Assembly: GCF_024158915.1 (NCBI RefSeq) | Contig: NZ_JAMZGF010000035.1 | Location: 1 to 53,013 of the forward strand | Direction: 5' to 3' | DNA length: 53,013 nt | Origin: Chryseobacterium sp. S0630 | GTDB taxonomy: Bacteria; Bacteroidota; Bacteroidia; Flavobacteriales; Weeksellaceae | Shown here: positions 7,273-16,021 of the stretch, one piece after another | Layout of the letters: every line of letters begins with the position of its first letter | Position numbering within the stretch: the stretch's first letter is position 1 | Made by a program: the position numbers and the translations under genes | The notes under the pieces: model-generated | What the model was told of the DNA's origin: nothing | The model's input: the letters and a program-made list of their open reading frames with translations, nothing else | Database searches by the model: none

Positions 7273-8460
7273 ATGTCTGTAAGAATTAAGAAACACGGGC
7301 AGCAGGTTTTTCACCAAAAAAGAATCATAATGAAAAAAGGAACGTACCAATTACACGATGAAGCTAATTTTAATTTTCAGCTGAATCGTACTCTGATGTG
7401 GGGAGGAGGAGATCTGGAAGAGATCAGAAGTGTTGCTCCGGCAATCAATACCACAGAAGACTGGGTAAGAGAAATGAAGACTCTTGCTGAAAGAGCGGAA
7501 GCCAGTCAGCAGAAGTCCAAAGCGGCCGGATATTACAGAATGGCAGAATTTTTTGAAGCTGACGGATCATGGGACAAATCGGAGTTTTATACAAAATCAA
7601 AATCTTTATTCTACGAAGTGTATCAGGATGTTTTTAAAACAAAAATCAGAAGAGATGAGGTAGAATATGATCAGGGGAAACTGCCTGTCTGGATAGGCTT
7701 GCCGGAAACGGAAGTAAAAGATACCGTCATTATTCACGGAGGGAATGATTCTTATATGGAAGAGTTTCTCCCTTTGGTTCAACGGTTTTTGTCAGAAGGA
7801 ATTGCTGTCTATTTATTTGACGGTCCAGGTCAGGGAGGAGCGTTAAGAGAATCTGGAATTCATTTTACGCACGAATGGGAAAAGCCTGTAAAAGCTATTC
7901 TGGATGCTTATCAGCTGGATGATGTGACGATTATCGGATTGTCTCTGGGGGGAATGCTCGCTCCGCGGGCTGCAGCCTTTGAAGACCGTATAAAAAGAGT
8001 AGTGGCGTGGGGAATTATGCCGGATTTTTATGAAGTGGTATTGAGTAAAGTGCCCGAACAATTAAAACTTTTAATGGATCTGGGAGAAAAAGATCAGGTG
8101 AATACGTTGATTCATGCAAAAATGAAAGTTGATCCCTTAATAAAATGGGCCATACAGCACGGAATGTTCAGTATGAATGTGGATACACCTTATGATTATC
8201 TTACCCAAACCAGGAAATTTGAAATGCAGAGTATAGGACATCAGATTACTCAGGACTTTTTATTATTGGGCTCTAATGAAGATCATTTTATTCCTGTGAA
8301 ATTGTACAAAGATGTAATTGATGCCTTGCCCAATGTAAAATCACTCAGCTATAAAATGTATACTAAAAGTGACTCCGCTGAAAACCACTGTAATATTGGA
8401 AATACAAAACTGGTTCTGGATGATATTATTCACTGGATACAGCGGGTAAAGAATAAATAA
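7273..8460 (+). CDS. Alpha/beta hydrolase (FrsA/DUF1100-like esterase)
   Basis: 395 residues from this ATG, or 376 from the ATG at 7330, which starts MKKGTYQLHDE and seems equally possible. The fold is shown by the HGGND oxyanion region, GPGQGG, nucleophile elbow GLSLGG (catalytic Ser), an Asp in SNEDHF and a His in ENHCNIG near the end. An N-terminal helical region of about 150 residues precedes the core, as in two-domain FrsA-like hydrolases. The substrate cannot be read from the sequence. It lies 74 bases after the Crp-like gene and ends at a clear terminator. Confidence 0.85.
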   Translation: MSVRIKKHGQQVFHQKRIIMKKGTYQLHDEANFNFQLNRTLMWGGGDLEEIRSVAPAINTTEDWVREMKTLAERAEASQQKSKAAGYYRMAEFFEADGSWDKSEFYTKSKSLFYEVYQDVFKTKIRRDEVEYDQGKLPVWIGLPETEVKDTVIIHGGNDSYMEEFLPLVQRFLSEGIAVYLFDGPGQGGALRESGIHFTHEWEKPVKAILDAYQLDDVTIIGLSLGGMLAPRAAAFEDRIKRVVAWGIMPDFYEVVLSKVPEQLKLLMDLGEKDQVNTLIHAKMKVDPLIKWAIQHGMFSMNVDTPYDYLTQTRKFEMQSIGHQITQDFLLLGSNEDHFIPVKLYKDVIDALPNVKSLSYKMYTKSDSAENHCNIGNTKLVLDDIIHWIQRVKNK

Positions 8461-8498
8461 TCCACCAATCCCAATCCTAAATTTTTGATGACATCATT

Positions 8499-8528
8499 AA
8501 GGCTATCTCTGCAGAGACAGCCTTTTTA
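8499..8528 (+). terminator. Intrinsic terminator after the hydrolase
   Basis: AAGGCTATCTCT and AGAGACAGCCTT pair with one mismatch, followed by a T-run. Confidence 0.85.
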
Positions 8529-8625
8529 GTTGTCTATAGATGATAAGCAGCACAGGCCGAAAATTGTTAATGACCAAATACTTTGTTATATTTATAGAAT
8601 AAAATCACTTCACAAACTATCCGCT

Positions 8626-10158
8626 ATGAAAAAGTTTCTTTTAATCCTTTTGGGAATCGTAGTCATTCTGGCTGCTGTCGTATTGATCAAAACCTACACC
8701 TATCCGTTTAAAAAAAATACGATCGGGGCAGGCGAGGGTTGGAAACCTATAAAAAATGATTCTGCAGTCATGAGACTTTCAGGAGGAATAAAAGTACCCA
8801 CCGTTTCTACAGGAAGTTTGGGTGAATTTGATTATGCACCGTTTGAACAGTTCAAAACGTATTTAAAAACATCTTATCCGTTAGTCTATCAGAACACAGA
8901 AAATGTTGAAGTCAATCAATACGGATTAGTGTTCAGACTTAAAGGAAGCAATCCATCTTTGGAACCTATTTTATTTTTGTCCCATATGGACGTAGTTCCT
9001 CCCGGAGATGCTGATATAAAGAATAATGATACAAATGTATTCCGTCCTGACGATAAACCTTTGGAACCCGTTTCAAAAGTAGCAGAAGATTGGGAATTTG
9101 CCCCTTTTTCAGGAGCGGTTGCGAACGGAAGAATCTATGGAAGAGGTGCCATAGATATGAAAGGAATGCTTTTTTCCTTGATGGAATCCATGAATTCTAT
9201 GATTAAAAACAAACAGGTCCCACAGCGTGATATTTATCTGGCTTTCGGTTTCGATGAAGAAGTAGGCGGACAAAAAGGAGCGATCCAGATTGCCGATTAT
9301 TTTAAGAAAAAAGGATTGAAGTTCGATGCGGTTTATGACGAAGGTGGATTAATTATGCGAAAAGGAAATGTAGCCGGGATTGATACTGATGTAGCCGTAG
9401 TAGGATGTGCTGAAAAAGGGTTTCTTTCCGCAAAAATTAAAGTAAAAGGATTGGGCGGACATTCTTCTATGCCTCCTATGGAAAGCGCTATCGGAAAAGC
9501 TGCTGTTATCATGCAGCGTCTGGAGGATCACCAGATGAAACCTGTTATTACTCCTTTAATCAAAGAGTTTTTTAATAATATCGGTGGTGAAATGCCTTTT
9601 ACCACAAGAATGGCACTGGCGAATCAATGGCTTTTAAAACCGGTATTGATTTCCCAGCTTACCAAAAATAATACAACCAATGCTTTGGTTAGAACCACCA
9701 CAGCTTTAACGATGATGAAAGGAAGTGATGGAACCAATGTACTTTCTCCCGAAGTGGAATTTGTAGTCAATTTCAGATTACTTCCCGGAAATTCGGTGAA
9801 AGATGTAAGAGATCATATTGCTAAAGCGACTGAAGGTTTTGATGTTGAGGTAGAAGAAATTGACAATACGAGAGAAGCTTCTGCTATTTCGCCAACCAAC
9901 ACAAAAGCTTTTAAAATGATAGAAGCCGGAGTGAAAGAAATTCATCCCGGAGCTATTGTTACACCATATCTTACTATGGCTGGAACTGATGCCGGTAAAT
10001 ATGAAATTGTAAGCAAAAATGTCTACAGGTTCATGCCGATTAAGATCAACAGTGCCGAGCAGCAAAGTATTCACAGTACCAATGAATATCTTAGTATTGA
10101 AAACTATCTGAAAATGATTCATTATTTTGAGTACATCATGAAGAATTATGATAAATAA
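8626..10158 (+). CDS. M20-family zinc peptidase, membrane-anchored (PM20D1/CPS1-like)
   Basis: 510 residues from ATG 8626. A longer frame from 8530 is open, but only the shorter start gives a leading hydrophobic anchor (KKFLLILLGIVVILAAVVLI). M20 metal-site motifs are in order: SHMDVVP (His and Asp), GRGAIDMKG, FDEEVGGQKG (catalytic Glu pair) and GTDAGKYE late in the protein. Length and the GWKPIKND/VPTVS start resemble the carboxypeptidase S/PM20D1 branch. It probably cleaves peptides or N-acyl amino acids at the cell envelope; the substrate is unknown. Confidence 0.88.
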   Translation: MKKFLLILLGIVVILAAVVLIKTYTYPFKKNTIGAGEGWKPIKNDSAVMRLSGGIKVPTVSTGSLGEFDYAPFEQFKTYLKTSYPLVYQNTENVEVNQYGLVFRLKGSNPSLEPILFLSHMDVVPPGDADIKNNDTNVFRPDDKPLEPVSKVAEDWEFAPFSGAVANGRIYGRGAIDMKGMLFSLMESMNSMIKNKQVPQRDIYLAFGFDEEVGGQKGAIQIADYFKKKGLKFDAVYDEGGLIMRKGNVAGIDTDVAVVGCAEKGFLSAKIKVKGLGGHSSMPPMESAIGKAAVIMQRLEDHQMKPVITPLIKEFFNNIGGEMPFTTRMALANQWLLKPVLISQLTKNNTTNALVRTTTALTMMKGSDGTNVLSPEVEFVVNFRLLPGNSVKDVRDHIAKATEGFDVEVEEIDNTREASAISPTNTKAFKMIEAGVKEIHPGAIVTPYLTMAGTDAGKYEIVSKNVYRFMPIKINSAEQQSIHSTNEYLSIENYLKMIHYFEYIMKNYDK

Positions 10159-10170
10159 ATGTCAATGGTG

Positions 10171-10200
10171 AATGGTGAATTCGCTGCGCTCGTGAATTTT
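10171..10200. repeat. Dispersed GTGAATTCGCTGCGCTCGTGAA repeat
   Basis: AATGGTGAATTCGCTGCGCT followed by CGTGAATTTT. It belongs to the same family as 46434-46550, 52709-52739 and 52874-52903, whose core is GTGAATCCGCTTCGCTTGTG, a hairpin-forming word. Confidence 0.7.
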
Positions 10201-10295
10201 AATACATATAATTAAACGCAGCGTTCGCAAAGCTTTCTATGATGTTTAATTTTTTTCGATCGCAGAGGCGTTTCACTCAGCCATGTATACACTAA

Positions 10296-10490
10296 GGTCC
10301 TGGCTGAACGAAGTACCTTTGCGAACAAAATATAAAACGTTACCAGCTGCGCAAAGTCTCCTGACTTTGAGCCAGTAATAAAGTAATTCCTTTACAATAT
10401 GCTCCAAAGTCAGGAGACTTCGGAGAGCAGGAGACTTCGGAGAGCAGGTCCTGGCTGAACGAAGTGCCGTTGCGAACAAAATATAAAACG
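10296..10490. repeat. 44-base direct repeats flanking a REPIN-like element
   Basis: The segment GGTCCTGGCTGAACGAAGT...AAAACG occurs at 10296-10339 and 10447-10490 with two mismatches. Between them (10345-10447) is a variant of the REPIN-like element whose right arm ends in a tandem 17-base duplication (10414-10430 and 10431-10447). The two halves of the element pair over about 20 bases. There is no gene in 10159-10661; short frames here are repeat-derived. Confidence 0.85.
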
Positions 10491-10632
10491 CTAGCCAACA
10501 ACCCTTGCGAACCTTAGCGTTAATAATGATTCACCCTGACTTTGCACAACAAAAATTCACCATTGACTTAGCAATCTTCCAAATCTTTTTTACAAAAAAT
10601 ATATTGCGTCAAGTTTTGTCGCATTACGGATA

Positions 10633-10640
10633 TAGCTTTG
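10633..10640 (+). promoter_or_regulatory. -7 box TAGCTTTG
   Basis: An exact TAnnTTTG match 21 bases before ATG 10662. It overlaps the alternative ATG at 10638, arguing for the shorter start. Confidence 0.55.
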
Positions 10641-10661
10641 TCATATCAAAATTACAGAGCT

Positions 10662-11357
10662 ATGGAATTGCCATTTTACTTAAACTTTAACGACTTTGAA
10701 AGTAATTATTACGATAACCTTGAAAAATGGTTTGAAGAATATCATAATACCAGCGAAACAGATTATCTGAAAGCGCTTGCGGAGCTTTACCGTCCGTATG
10801 TGTATTATAACTTTGCAGATGACATGCTAAAGCCCGATGCTTCCATTGAAGTAAAAGACTGCTTTTTCCCCTATCATGAAAAAATCGGGATCTCTTTCTG
10901 TATTGATAGTGAAAACGGAATTTCCCCATCCAACGGAATGAATCAGGTATTTGAATTTAAAAATATTTCCATGATGGAGTATGCCCAGCATATTCTGGAT
11001 AAAATCAATAAGTTCTGTTCAAAAAATAGCCATGCTCTGGACGGCAGTAAAAATATTCAGGATTATATTAATAACTATGCTATTATTACTTCAATGGAAG
11101 GGGTAGGGTATTGTATCAGTTACAACCGTCACCAGAAAGCCATTCCTTTTTTAAAAGCTTATCTTCCTTATTATGGGCAGACCGTTAATATGGCAGTATA
11201 CAGAGACTTCCTTTTTTCTGTTGTTCAGATTGCAGAGTTTATAGATCAGAAATTAAAAACAGTTCACGCTTTTAAACAGACGATTTATGCACGCTCAAGA
11301 GCGGAGGCCAAATTCAATGTGCAGTTGAGCCGTCAGTTTTTGACCTTGTGCAACTAA
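10662..11357 (+). CDS. Hypothetical cytosolic protein
   Basis: 231 residues beginning MELPFYLNFNDFE. I do not recognise it. It has no signal peptide or membrane span, is rich in Tyr and Phe, and ends in a helical, basic stretch (about 195-231). The longer frame from 10638 adds eight residues, but its ATG lies inside the promoter box. It appears monocistronic, with a promoter box before and a terminator after it. Codon use looks like that of neighbouring core genes, so it is probably a real lineage gene. Confidence 0.75.
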   Translation: MELPFYLNFNDFESNYYDNLEKWFEEYHNTSETDYLKALAELYRPYVYYNFADDMLKPDASIEVKDCFFPYHEKIGISFCIDSENGISPSNGMNQVFEFKNISMMEYAQHILDKINKFCSKNSHALDGSKNIQDYINNYAIITSMEGVGYCISYNRHQKAIPFLKAYLPYYGQTVNMAVYRDFLFSVVQIAEFIDQKLKTVHAFKQTIYARSRAEAKFNVQLSRQFLTLCN

Positions 11358-11415
11358 AATTTTACACCAAACATTCATACTTAATTATATTGCGGAAAAC
11401 TTATGTTTTCAACCA

Positions 11416-11445
11416 AAAATCCCGGTCAGTAATGATCGGGATTTT
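11416..11445. terminator. Bidirectional terminator
   Basis: AAAATCCCG and CGGGATTTT around a 12-base loop, between the convergent genes 10662-11357 (+) and 11480-12274 (-). A- and T-runs on both sides suit both strands. Confidence 0.85.
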
Positions 11446-11479
11446 GTATTGCAACTTCATGAATACTTGCTTACGTGTA

Positions 11480-12274
11480 TTACTTGTTTTTTTTATAAGG
11501 AATGTTCCATACCAGATCGGCAGCCAGATAATGAACGCCTCCATGGTGAATACTTCTGCTGTCTCTGATCAGATCATCCATATATCCAATATCTACGGTA
11601 AAAGGAGAGTTCGGAATCGTAAACATATAATAAGCCGAAATACGCATTTCACGATATCCAAACGAACTCCATTCAGAATCCGGTTCATTGAGGTGGCTTA
11701 TAGAAAACAAAGCTTCTGCACTCAGTGCCAGTTTCTGATTGTTTTTTGGAGATAAATTATAGGTGAGCTGACTCTTGATACGTGTTCTCAACTGAAAATC
11801 CTCTTCGACTTTATGAAAGTCTGCATCAAAGAACTTCCTGAATTCCTGACGTATGGTACTTTTAAGTTTCCATTTCCTGCCGAGATCAAAAGTATAGGCA
11901 TATCTTCCATAAATTCTGAATTCCTGTTCTGTGTTTTCCTGATCATAAGGAGCTGTACTTTCGTATTGTGGCTGACGTCGGTAACTTAATGCATAACTAT
12001 ATTGCTGGTGTGGAGCAAAGGAATGATAAACTTCATGATTTAAAACAATGATCGCTTGCTTCGAAAAAAGATTGTGATCATCCGGACTGCTTTTTCTCCC
12101 GATGGCTACATAGCTCAAAGCCTGTTTTTTGCCCAAAGAGTCAAGTTGTCGCTTTACTCCAAAGGCTCCCCAGAATGCATTGTTGGCATCTCCCAGTCCA
12201 GGTGGACTGATCTGTGCTTTTATCGATGTTCCTATACATCCCAATAAAAATAATCCTGCAAAAAATTTCTTCAT
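11480..12274 (-). CDS. DUF2490-like outer-membrane beta-barrel protein
   Basis: 264 residues from the ATG at 12274, which begins a clean signal peptide (MKKFFAGLFLLGCIGTSIKAQ, with cleavage expected after the Ala). The frame stays open to 12409, but that extension has no signal features. The mature part alternates hydrophobic and polar residues with many aromatic girdle positions (YALSYRRQPQYES, SAYYMFTIPN), as in DUF2490-type barrels. No enzymatic motif is present. It is likely a structural or unknown outer-membrane protein. A -7 box lies about 100 bases upstream. Confidence 0.75.
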   Translation of the reverse strand: MKKFFAGLFLLGCIGTSIKAQISPPGLGDANNAFWGAFGVKRQLDSLGKKQALSYVAIGRKSSPDDHNLFSKQAIIVLNHEVYHSFAPHQQYSYALSYRRQPQYESTAPYDQENTEQEFRIYGRYAYTFDLGRKWKLKSTIRQEFRKFFDADFHKVEEDFQLRTRIKSQLTYNLSPKNNQKLALSAEALFSISHLNEPDSEWSSFGYREMRISAYYMFTIPNSPFTVDIGYMDDLIRDSRSIHHGGVHYLAADLVWNIPYKKNK

Positions 12275-12372
12275 GCTCAATAGTGTGGGTAACTGTTTTA
12301 CTGTTAAATAACTGCGAAACCATGAAACGGATGAGAATACTGTTGATACGCAGAGAGAATACTTTGTAATAG

Positions 12373-12380
12373 CAAAATTA
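12373..12380 (-). promoter_or_regulatory. -7 box TAATTTTG (minus strand)
   Basis: Read as CAAAATTA on the plus strand. It implies a leader of about 90 bases for the DUF2490-like gene starting at 12274. The rest of 12381-12628 is AT-rich and holds nothing I can name. Confidence 0.4.
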
Positions 12381-12628
12381 GAGGCTTTGTTCATAGAATG
12401 TTTATTCAAAATCTTTTAATACTGTTTAAAAACAAGACAAAGTAAAGGCCCGATTTAGGATAGATTTAGGAATAAAGATTTTCTGAGAATTGAAAATGAG
12501 TTTTAGGAGAGTATTTTGATTGTGGATAAAATGTTGATAACTTGTTAGTAGTTCGTGGATAACCTATTTTTTATTTATAAATAATGACATAATGGTTTGG
12601 TTATCTATGATATAGGTATAATAGTAAA

Positions 12629-12655
12629 TTGCCACAATATAAAATACTGTGGCAA
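12629..12655. terminator. Hairpin after the 12686-13102 gene
   Basis: TTGCCACA and TGTGGCAA pair perfectly around an 11-base AT loop, 31 bases beyond the stop of the minus-strand gene. The T-run is weak. Confidence 0.55.
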
Positions 12656-12685
12656 TCGGGTTGTATGGACTGGTTGATTTACCTG

Positions 12686-13102
12686 TTAGTTCTGTCTTAC
12701 TCCGCACATAGCATCCCATGTAGTCCAGAAATGGGCATTAATAGCTCCGATAGGAGGATTTGTACTGTCTGCAACAATTCCTACCATTGAAGCACAGTTG
12801 GAGTTACAGCCTATTTCATTATGACTTCCAGCCTGAGGTGGAATCTGACGCCAAGTACCGGTAGATCCGCTCAATAATTCTACTTTGATTTCAAAAATCC
12901 CTGAAAGATTAGGAGTCTGAATCTGTTTAGTAGGATTTTCACTTGAGATGAAATCACTCCAGTCTCCTTGTGAAAAGGTTACACGCCATGTAGAAATCAT
13001 TTTAGAGGTATCATTTTGTGGGGAAAGATACACCCAGAATTGTGCTCCGTTTCCAAGTACTAGCTGACCTGAAGAATTTGCATTTACACTTGTTGATGTC
13101 AT
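12686..13102 (-). CDS. Small hypothetical protein, beta-rich
   Basis: 138 residues, not recognised. There is no signal peptide. It is rich in Ser, Thr, Asn, Gln, Trp and Gly, with short beta-like segments (GAQFWVYLSP, ISTWRVTFSQGDWSDF, GIFEIKVELL). Three Cys lie in the second half (GCNSNCASM and DAMCGV). It stands alone, with a hairpin after the stop. The upstream sequence reads TTACTTTG on the minus strand, one off the usual -7 box. The composition suggests a compact beta-sandwich that could bind a ligand or be secreted by a leaderless route, but that is a guess. Confidence 0.65.
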   Translation of the reverse strand: MTSTSVNANSSGQLVLGNGAQFWVYLSPQNDTSKMISTWRVTFSQGDWSDFISSENPTKQIQTPNLSGIFEIKVELLSGSTGTWRQIPPQAGSHNEIGCNSNCASMVGIVADSTNPPIGAINAHFWTTWDAMCGVRQN

Positions 13103-13238
13103 ATTGATTTGTTTTTTAGGTGATTAGATTGTATTTCAAAGTAACGAAGAACAAGGCTCCTGCAGTAGAGTATAAATAACCAATTATTAGAGTGAGTATA
13201 AATACCTATGAGAAAAGGTACCAAAATCTTAAGCACAA

Positions 13239-13271
13239 AAAAGCCTGTGCTAATCATTAGCACAGGCTTTT
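13239..13271. terminator. Strong terminator hairpin after tRNA-Ser
   Basis: A 33-base near-perfect palindrome (16-base arms, AAAAGCCTGTGCTAAT and its complement) ending in A/T runs. It follows the minus-strand tRNA by nine bases. Confidence 0.9.
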
Positions 13272-13279
13272 GTTTCTTG

Positions 13280-13366
13280 CAGAGAGGAAGGGATTCGAAC
13301 CCTCGATACAGTTACCCGTATACTACCTTTCCAGGGTAGCTCCTTCAACCACTCGGACACCTCTCT
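13280..13366 (-). tRNA. tRNA-Ser (anticodon GGA)
   Basis: An 87-base cloverleaf. The acceptor stem is AGAGAGG with CCTCTCT and discriminator G. The D-arm is TCC...GGA, the anticodon stem-loop CTACC-CTGGAAA-GGTAG gives anticodon GGA, the variable arm is long as in serine tRNAs, and the T-arm is GAGGG-TTCGAAT-CCCTT. CCA is not encoded. It reads UCC and UCU codons. A TATTTTTG box (13378-13385, minus strand) sits just upstream. Confidence 0.95.
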
Positions 13367-13377
13367 TTTTGAGATTG

Positions 13378-13385
13378 CAAAAATA
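13378..13385 (-). promoter_or_regulatory. -7 box TATTTTTG for tRNA-Ser
   Basis: Read as CAAAAATA on the plus strand, 12 bases upstream of the mature 5' end. The position suits a short leader trimmed by RNase P. Confidence 0.5.
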
Positions 13386-13421
13386 GTGTATTTTCTGGAA
13401 TATCCAAATAATTCTTACAAA

Positions 13422-14438
13422 TTAATCTGTAATTTCTCCACAAAGGCTTCTGGTGAAATTATCAGCAAAGCTTCCGGAGTAATTTGGATTATCAATTAAA
13501 TGCATGGCTTTGGTAATCGCTGTTTCCGCTGTCATGTCTCTTCCACTGATCGCTCCGATTCTGGAGAAAATATTACTGTTTTCATACTTTCCAAATGAGA
13601 TACCTCCTGAAATACACTGGCTTACCACCACGATTTCAGTTCCGTTATCTCGGATTTCCTGAAGCGTTTCCTGGGTTTTTGCACTGCTGAAAATAGTTCC
13701 CGAGCCAAAAACCTGAAGAATAAGAACCTTCATTTTAGGGATTTCTCTGAAGTGGCTCAGATGCATTCCCGGAAAAATTCTCCAGAATAAAATATCTTCA
13801 GAAATATGTTCATCCACGTGAAACTCTACCTCAGGATCACAACGGAACAGGTTATCTTTAATAATATTCAGATGAACGCCGGATTGTCCTAAAATAGGAT
13901 AGTTCGGACTTGAATAGGCATCAAAATATTCCGCAGAATATTTCAACGTTCTGTTTCCTCTTAATAATTTGTATTCAAAATAAATGGCAACCTCCTGAAT
14001 GACTGCTTCATCATTCTCGTAAAGGCTGGCGTAATAAAGACTTGTCAGAAGATTTTCCTTAGCATCTGTTCTCAGATCACCAATCGGAAGCTGAGACCCT
14101 GTCATGATGACCGGCTTTCTTAATCCTTTTAGCATGAAACTTAGTGCTGATGCGGTATAAGACATTGTGTCTGTTCCGTGAAGAATCAGGAAACCGTCGT
14201 AGTCATCATAATTTTTGTGAATATAATTAGCAATAACTCTCCATTCTTCAGGTCCCATATCCGAAGAATCCAGTGGTTTGGCAAAAGGATGAACAAAGAC
14301 TTCACATTCCATAAGCCTCATTTCAGGCATCTTTTCGAATATATTTCCAAAATCAAAGGCACGGAGACTTCCGGTTTCGTAATCTTTTTCCATTCCGATG
14401 GTTCCACCGGTATAGATGAGCAGGACTTTTCGCTTCAT
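13422..14438 (-). CDS. ansA: L-asparaginase, cytosolic type I
   Basis: Hydrolyses asparagine to aspartate and ammonia. At 338 residues the length is typical. The two nucleophile regions are present: YTGGTIGM near the N-terminus (first Thr) and ILHGTDTMSYTA (second Thr with Asp), followed by PVIMTGSQLPIGDLRTDA. No signal peptide, so it acts in the cytosol. It is monocistronic, with a -7 box upstream at 14483. The window also holds asnB, which makes asparagine, about 32 kb away. Confidence 0.95.
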   Translation of the reverse strand: MKRKVLLIYTGGTIGMEKDYETGSLRAFDFGNIFEKMPEMRLMECEVFVHPFAKPLDSSDMGPEEWRVIANYIHKNYDDYDGFLILHGTDTMSYTASALSFMLKGLRKPVIMTGSQLPIGDLRTDAKENLLTSLYYASLYENDEAVIQEVAIYFEYKLLRGNRTLKYSAEYFDAYSSPNYPILGQSGVHLNIIKDNLFRCDPEVEFHVDEHISEDILFWRIFPGMHLSHFREIPKMKVLILQVFGSGTIFSSAKTQETLQEIRDNGTEIVVVSQCISGGISFGKYENSNIFSRIGAISGRDMTAETAITKAMHLIDNPNYSGSFADNFTRSLCGEITD

Positions 14439-14482
14439 GTACTAATTTATTAAGAATTGGGCCCCGATTAGGGTTCATAGGC

Positions 14483-14490
14483 CAAAATTA
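14483..14490 (-). promoter_or_regulatory. -7 box TAATTTTG for ansA
   Basis: Plus-strand CAAAATTA, 45 bases upstream of the ansA ATG at 14438. Confidence 0.5.
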
Positions 14491-14598
14491 CGTTAATTTG
14501 CAAAGATTTGAAAATGAATGAAACGCTTATCATGAAATTTTATAAAAATAAAATGAAAATGGCAGATGTTTCATAGGGCTATTGAAAAAAATAACTAA

Positions 14599-15279
14599 AT
14601 GCGGATGAAAGATTTAGCGCAAACTTTTGAATATTTAAAACAGTTTTTAACCGAAGAAAGACTCGAGAAAATTGAACATTTTTCTCAGGAAAGTTCAGAC
14701 TTTGTTCTTCCGGTGGTAGAAGATATCTATCAGTTTAGAAATGCTGCAGCCATTGTACGTTCTGTGGAAGCCTGTGGTTTCCATAAAGTAGTGGCGTTGC
14801 AGGAAGAATACAGTTTTGAACCCAATCTTCGTGTAACAAAAGGAGCAGATACCTGGGTTGAGGTGGAAAAACTACCCCGGAATATGGAATCCTTTCAGAA
14901 TATTAAAGACCGAGGATATAAAATAGTGGTTGTTTCGCTGGAAAAGAACGCTAAAATGTTACCAGAATACGAAATAACAGAACCTATTGCTTTGGTTTTC
15001 GGAACTGAAATGGAAGGTGTTTCCCAGGAGATTTTAGATTTTGCCGATGAAACACTGGCTATTCCGATGTATGGCTTTACCAGAAGCTTCAATGTTTCTG
15101 TAGCGGCATCAATTTGTATGTATGAATTGAAACAAAAGCTGATAAAGTCTGGGATTGATTATAAACTGAATGAAGAAAAGCTTTTAAGGATGCAAATCCT
15201 TTGGGCAGTGAATTCAATGAGAAGCGGACAGCAGATTTTTGAAAAATACCTGAAAGAGAATAATATTGACTGGAAATAA
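14599..15279 (+). CDS. trmH: tRNA (guanosine-2'-O-)-methyltransferase, TrmH-like
   Basis: A 226-residue SPOUT-fold enzyme that would methylate the ribose of G18 in tRNA. Motif 1 NAAAIVRSVEACG, motif 2 LVFGTEMEGVS and motif 3 IPMYGFTRSFNVSVAASI are all present, the last forming the knot that binds S-adenosylmethionine. It starts MRMKDL; the second Met at 14605 is also possible. It converges on rsmE, another rRNA/tRNA methylase, with a shared terminator. Assignment to TrmH rather than an rRNA-specific relative rests on length and the C-terminal extension. Confidence 0.88.
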   Translation: MRMKDLAQTFEYLKQFLTEERLEKIEHFSQESSDFVLPVVEDIYQFRNAAAIVRSVEACGFHKVVALQEEYSFEPNLRVTKGADTWVEVEKLPRNMESFQNIKDRGYKIVVVSLEKNAKMLPEYEITEPIALVFGTEMEGVSQEILDFADETLAIPMYGFTRSFNVSVAASICMYELKQKLIKSGIDYKLNEEKLLRMQILWAVNSMRSGQQIFEKYLKENNIDWK

Positions 15280-15292
15280 TTAATGAGAAATA

Positions 15293-15323
15293 AAAAAGAG
15301 AAGATTCAACATCTTCTCTTTTT
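15293..15323. terminator. Bidirectional terminator between trmH and rsmE
   Basis: AAAAAGAGAAGAT and ATCTTCTCTTTTT are perfect 13-base arms with a TCAAC loop. Confidence 0.95.
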
Positions 15324-15325
15324 AT

Positions 15326-16021
15326 TTATATCATATTGTAATAATTCCATGCGGCTACAAAAACGCCGGCCGTTTCCGTTCTGAGTCTTTGGTTTCCGAG
15401 AGATACTGCTCTTACTTTATTTTCGGCCAGAAATGCAATTTCCTTTTCAGAAAAATCACCTTCAGGGCCTATTAAAAATGTAAGTTGTTCCAATTGAGGA
15501 ATATTTTTAAGATCAATTCTTTCCAGATTTTCATGGCAGTGTGCTACAAAAGTATGTTCCGGATCCATATTTTTCAGAAAATCACCTAGCCTTACAGCGT
15601 CATTGATAACCGGAAAATGAAATCTCAGACTTTGTTTTGAGGCGGCAACAGCCTGTTTTCTGATTTTATCGATATTAATATTCTTACGCTCTGTTTTCTC
15701 TGTAACAATAATACTGATCTCAGAAATCCCCATTTCCACAGCTTTTTCCACAAAGAATTCAATTCTGTCAATATTCTTGGTAGGAGCAATGGCAATATGA
15801 AGTTTCGGATTGAATTCCGGCAGATTTTCTTTGATCTCAGAAACTTCAATACCGGCTTTCTTGCCTTCTATAATAAGTTTTCCGGAAGCCAGTTTTCCTT
15901 TTCCATCCGTCACATGAATATCTTCTCCATCTCTCATACGAAGAACTTTTACGATATGCTGCTGTTCTTCATCGTTGATCGTAACTTTATTTCCGTTGAT
16001 GTCTCCGTAGAATAGTTTCAT
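15326..16021 (-). CDS. rsmE: 16S rRNA (uracil1498-N3)-methyltransferase
   Basis: A 231-residue SPOUT methylase that modifies U1498 in the small-subunit decoding region. It has an N-terminal PUA-like beta-domain (about 1-70, with EEQQHIVKVLRM) and the knot motifs LTFLIGPEGDFSEKE and VSLGNQRLRTETAGVFVA. The ATG overlaps the stop of the upstream gene by 4 bases, so it is translationally coupled as the third gene of the tsaD operon. All features match the family. Confidence 0.95.
   Translation of the reverse strand: MKLFYGDINGNKVTINDEEQQHIVKVLRMRDGEDIHVTDGKGKLASGKLIIEGKKAGIEVSEIKENLPEFNPKLHIAIAPTKNIDRIEFFVEKAVEMGISEISIIVTEKTERKNINIDKIRKQAVAASKQSLRFHFPVINDAVRLGDFLKNMDPEHTFVAHCHENLERIDLKNIPQLEQLTFLIGPEGDFSEKEIAFLAENKVRAVSLGNQRLRTETAGVFVAAWNYYNMI

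Noticed and set aside
7843..8061. 72-codon minus-strand frame inside the alpha/beta hydrolase gene
   Set aside because: It is a frame shadow; the hydrolase has intact catalytic motifs on the plus strand.
10505..10690. 61-codon plus-strand frame before the unknown gene at 10662
   Set aside because: It lies in repeat-derived DNA, overlaps the real gene in another frame and has no protein-like features.
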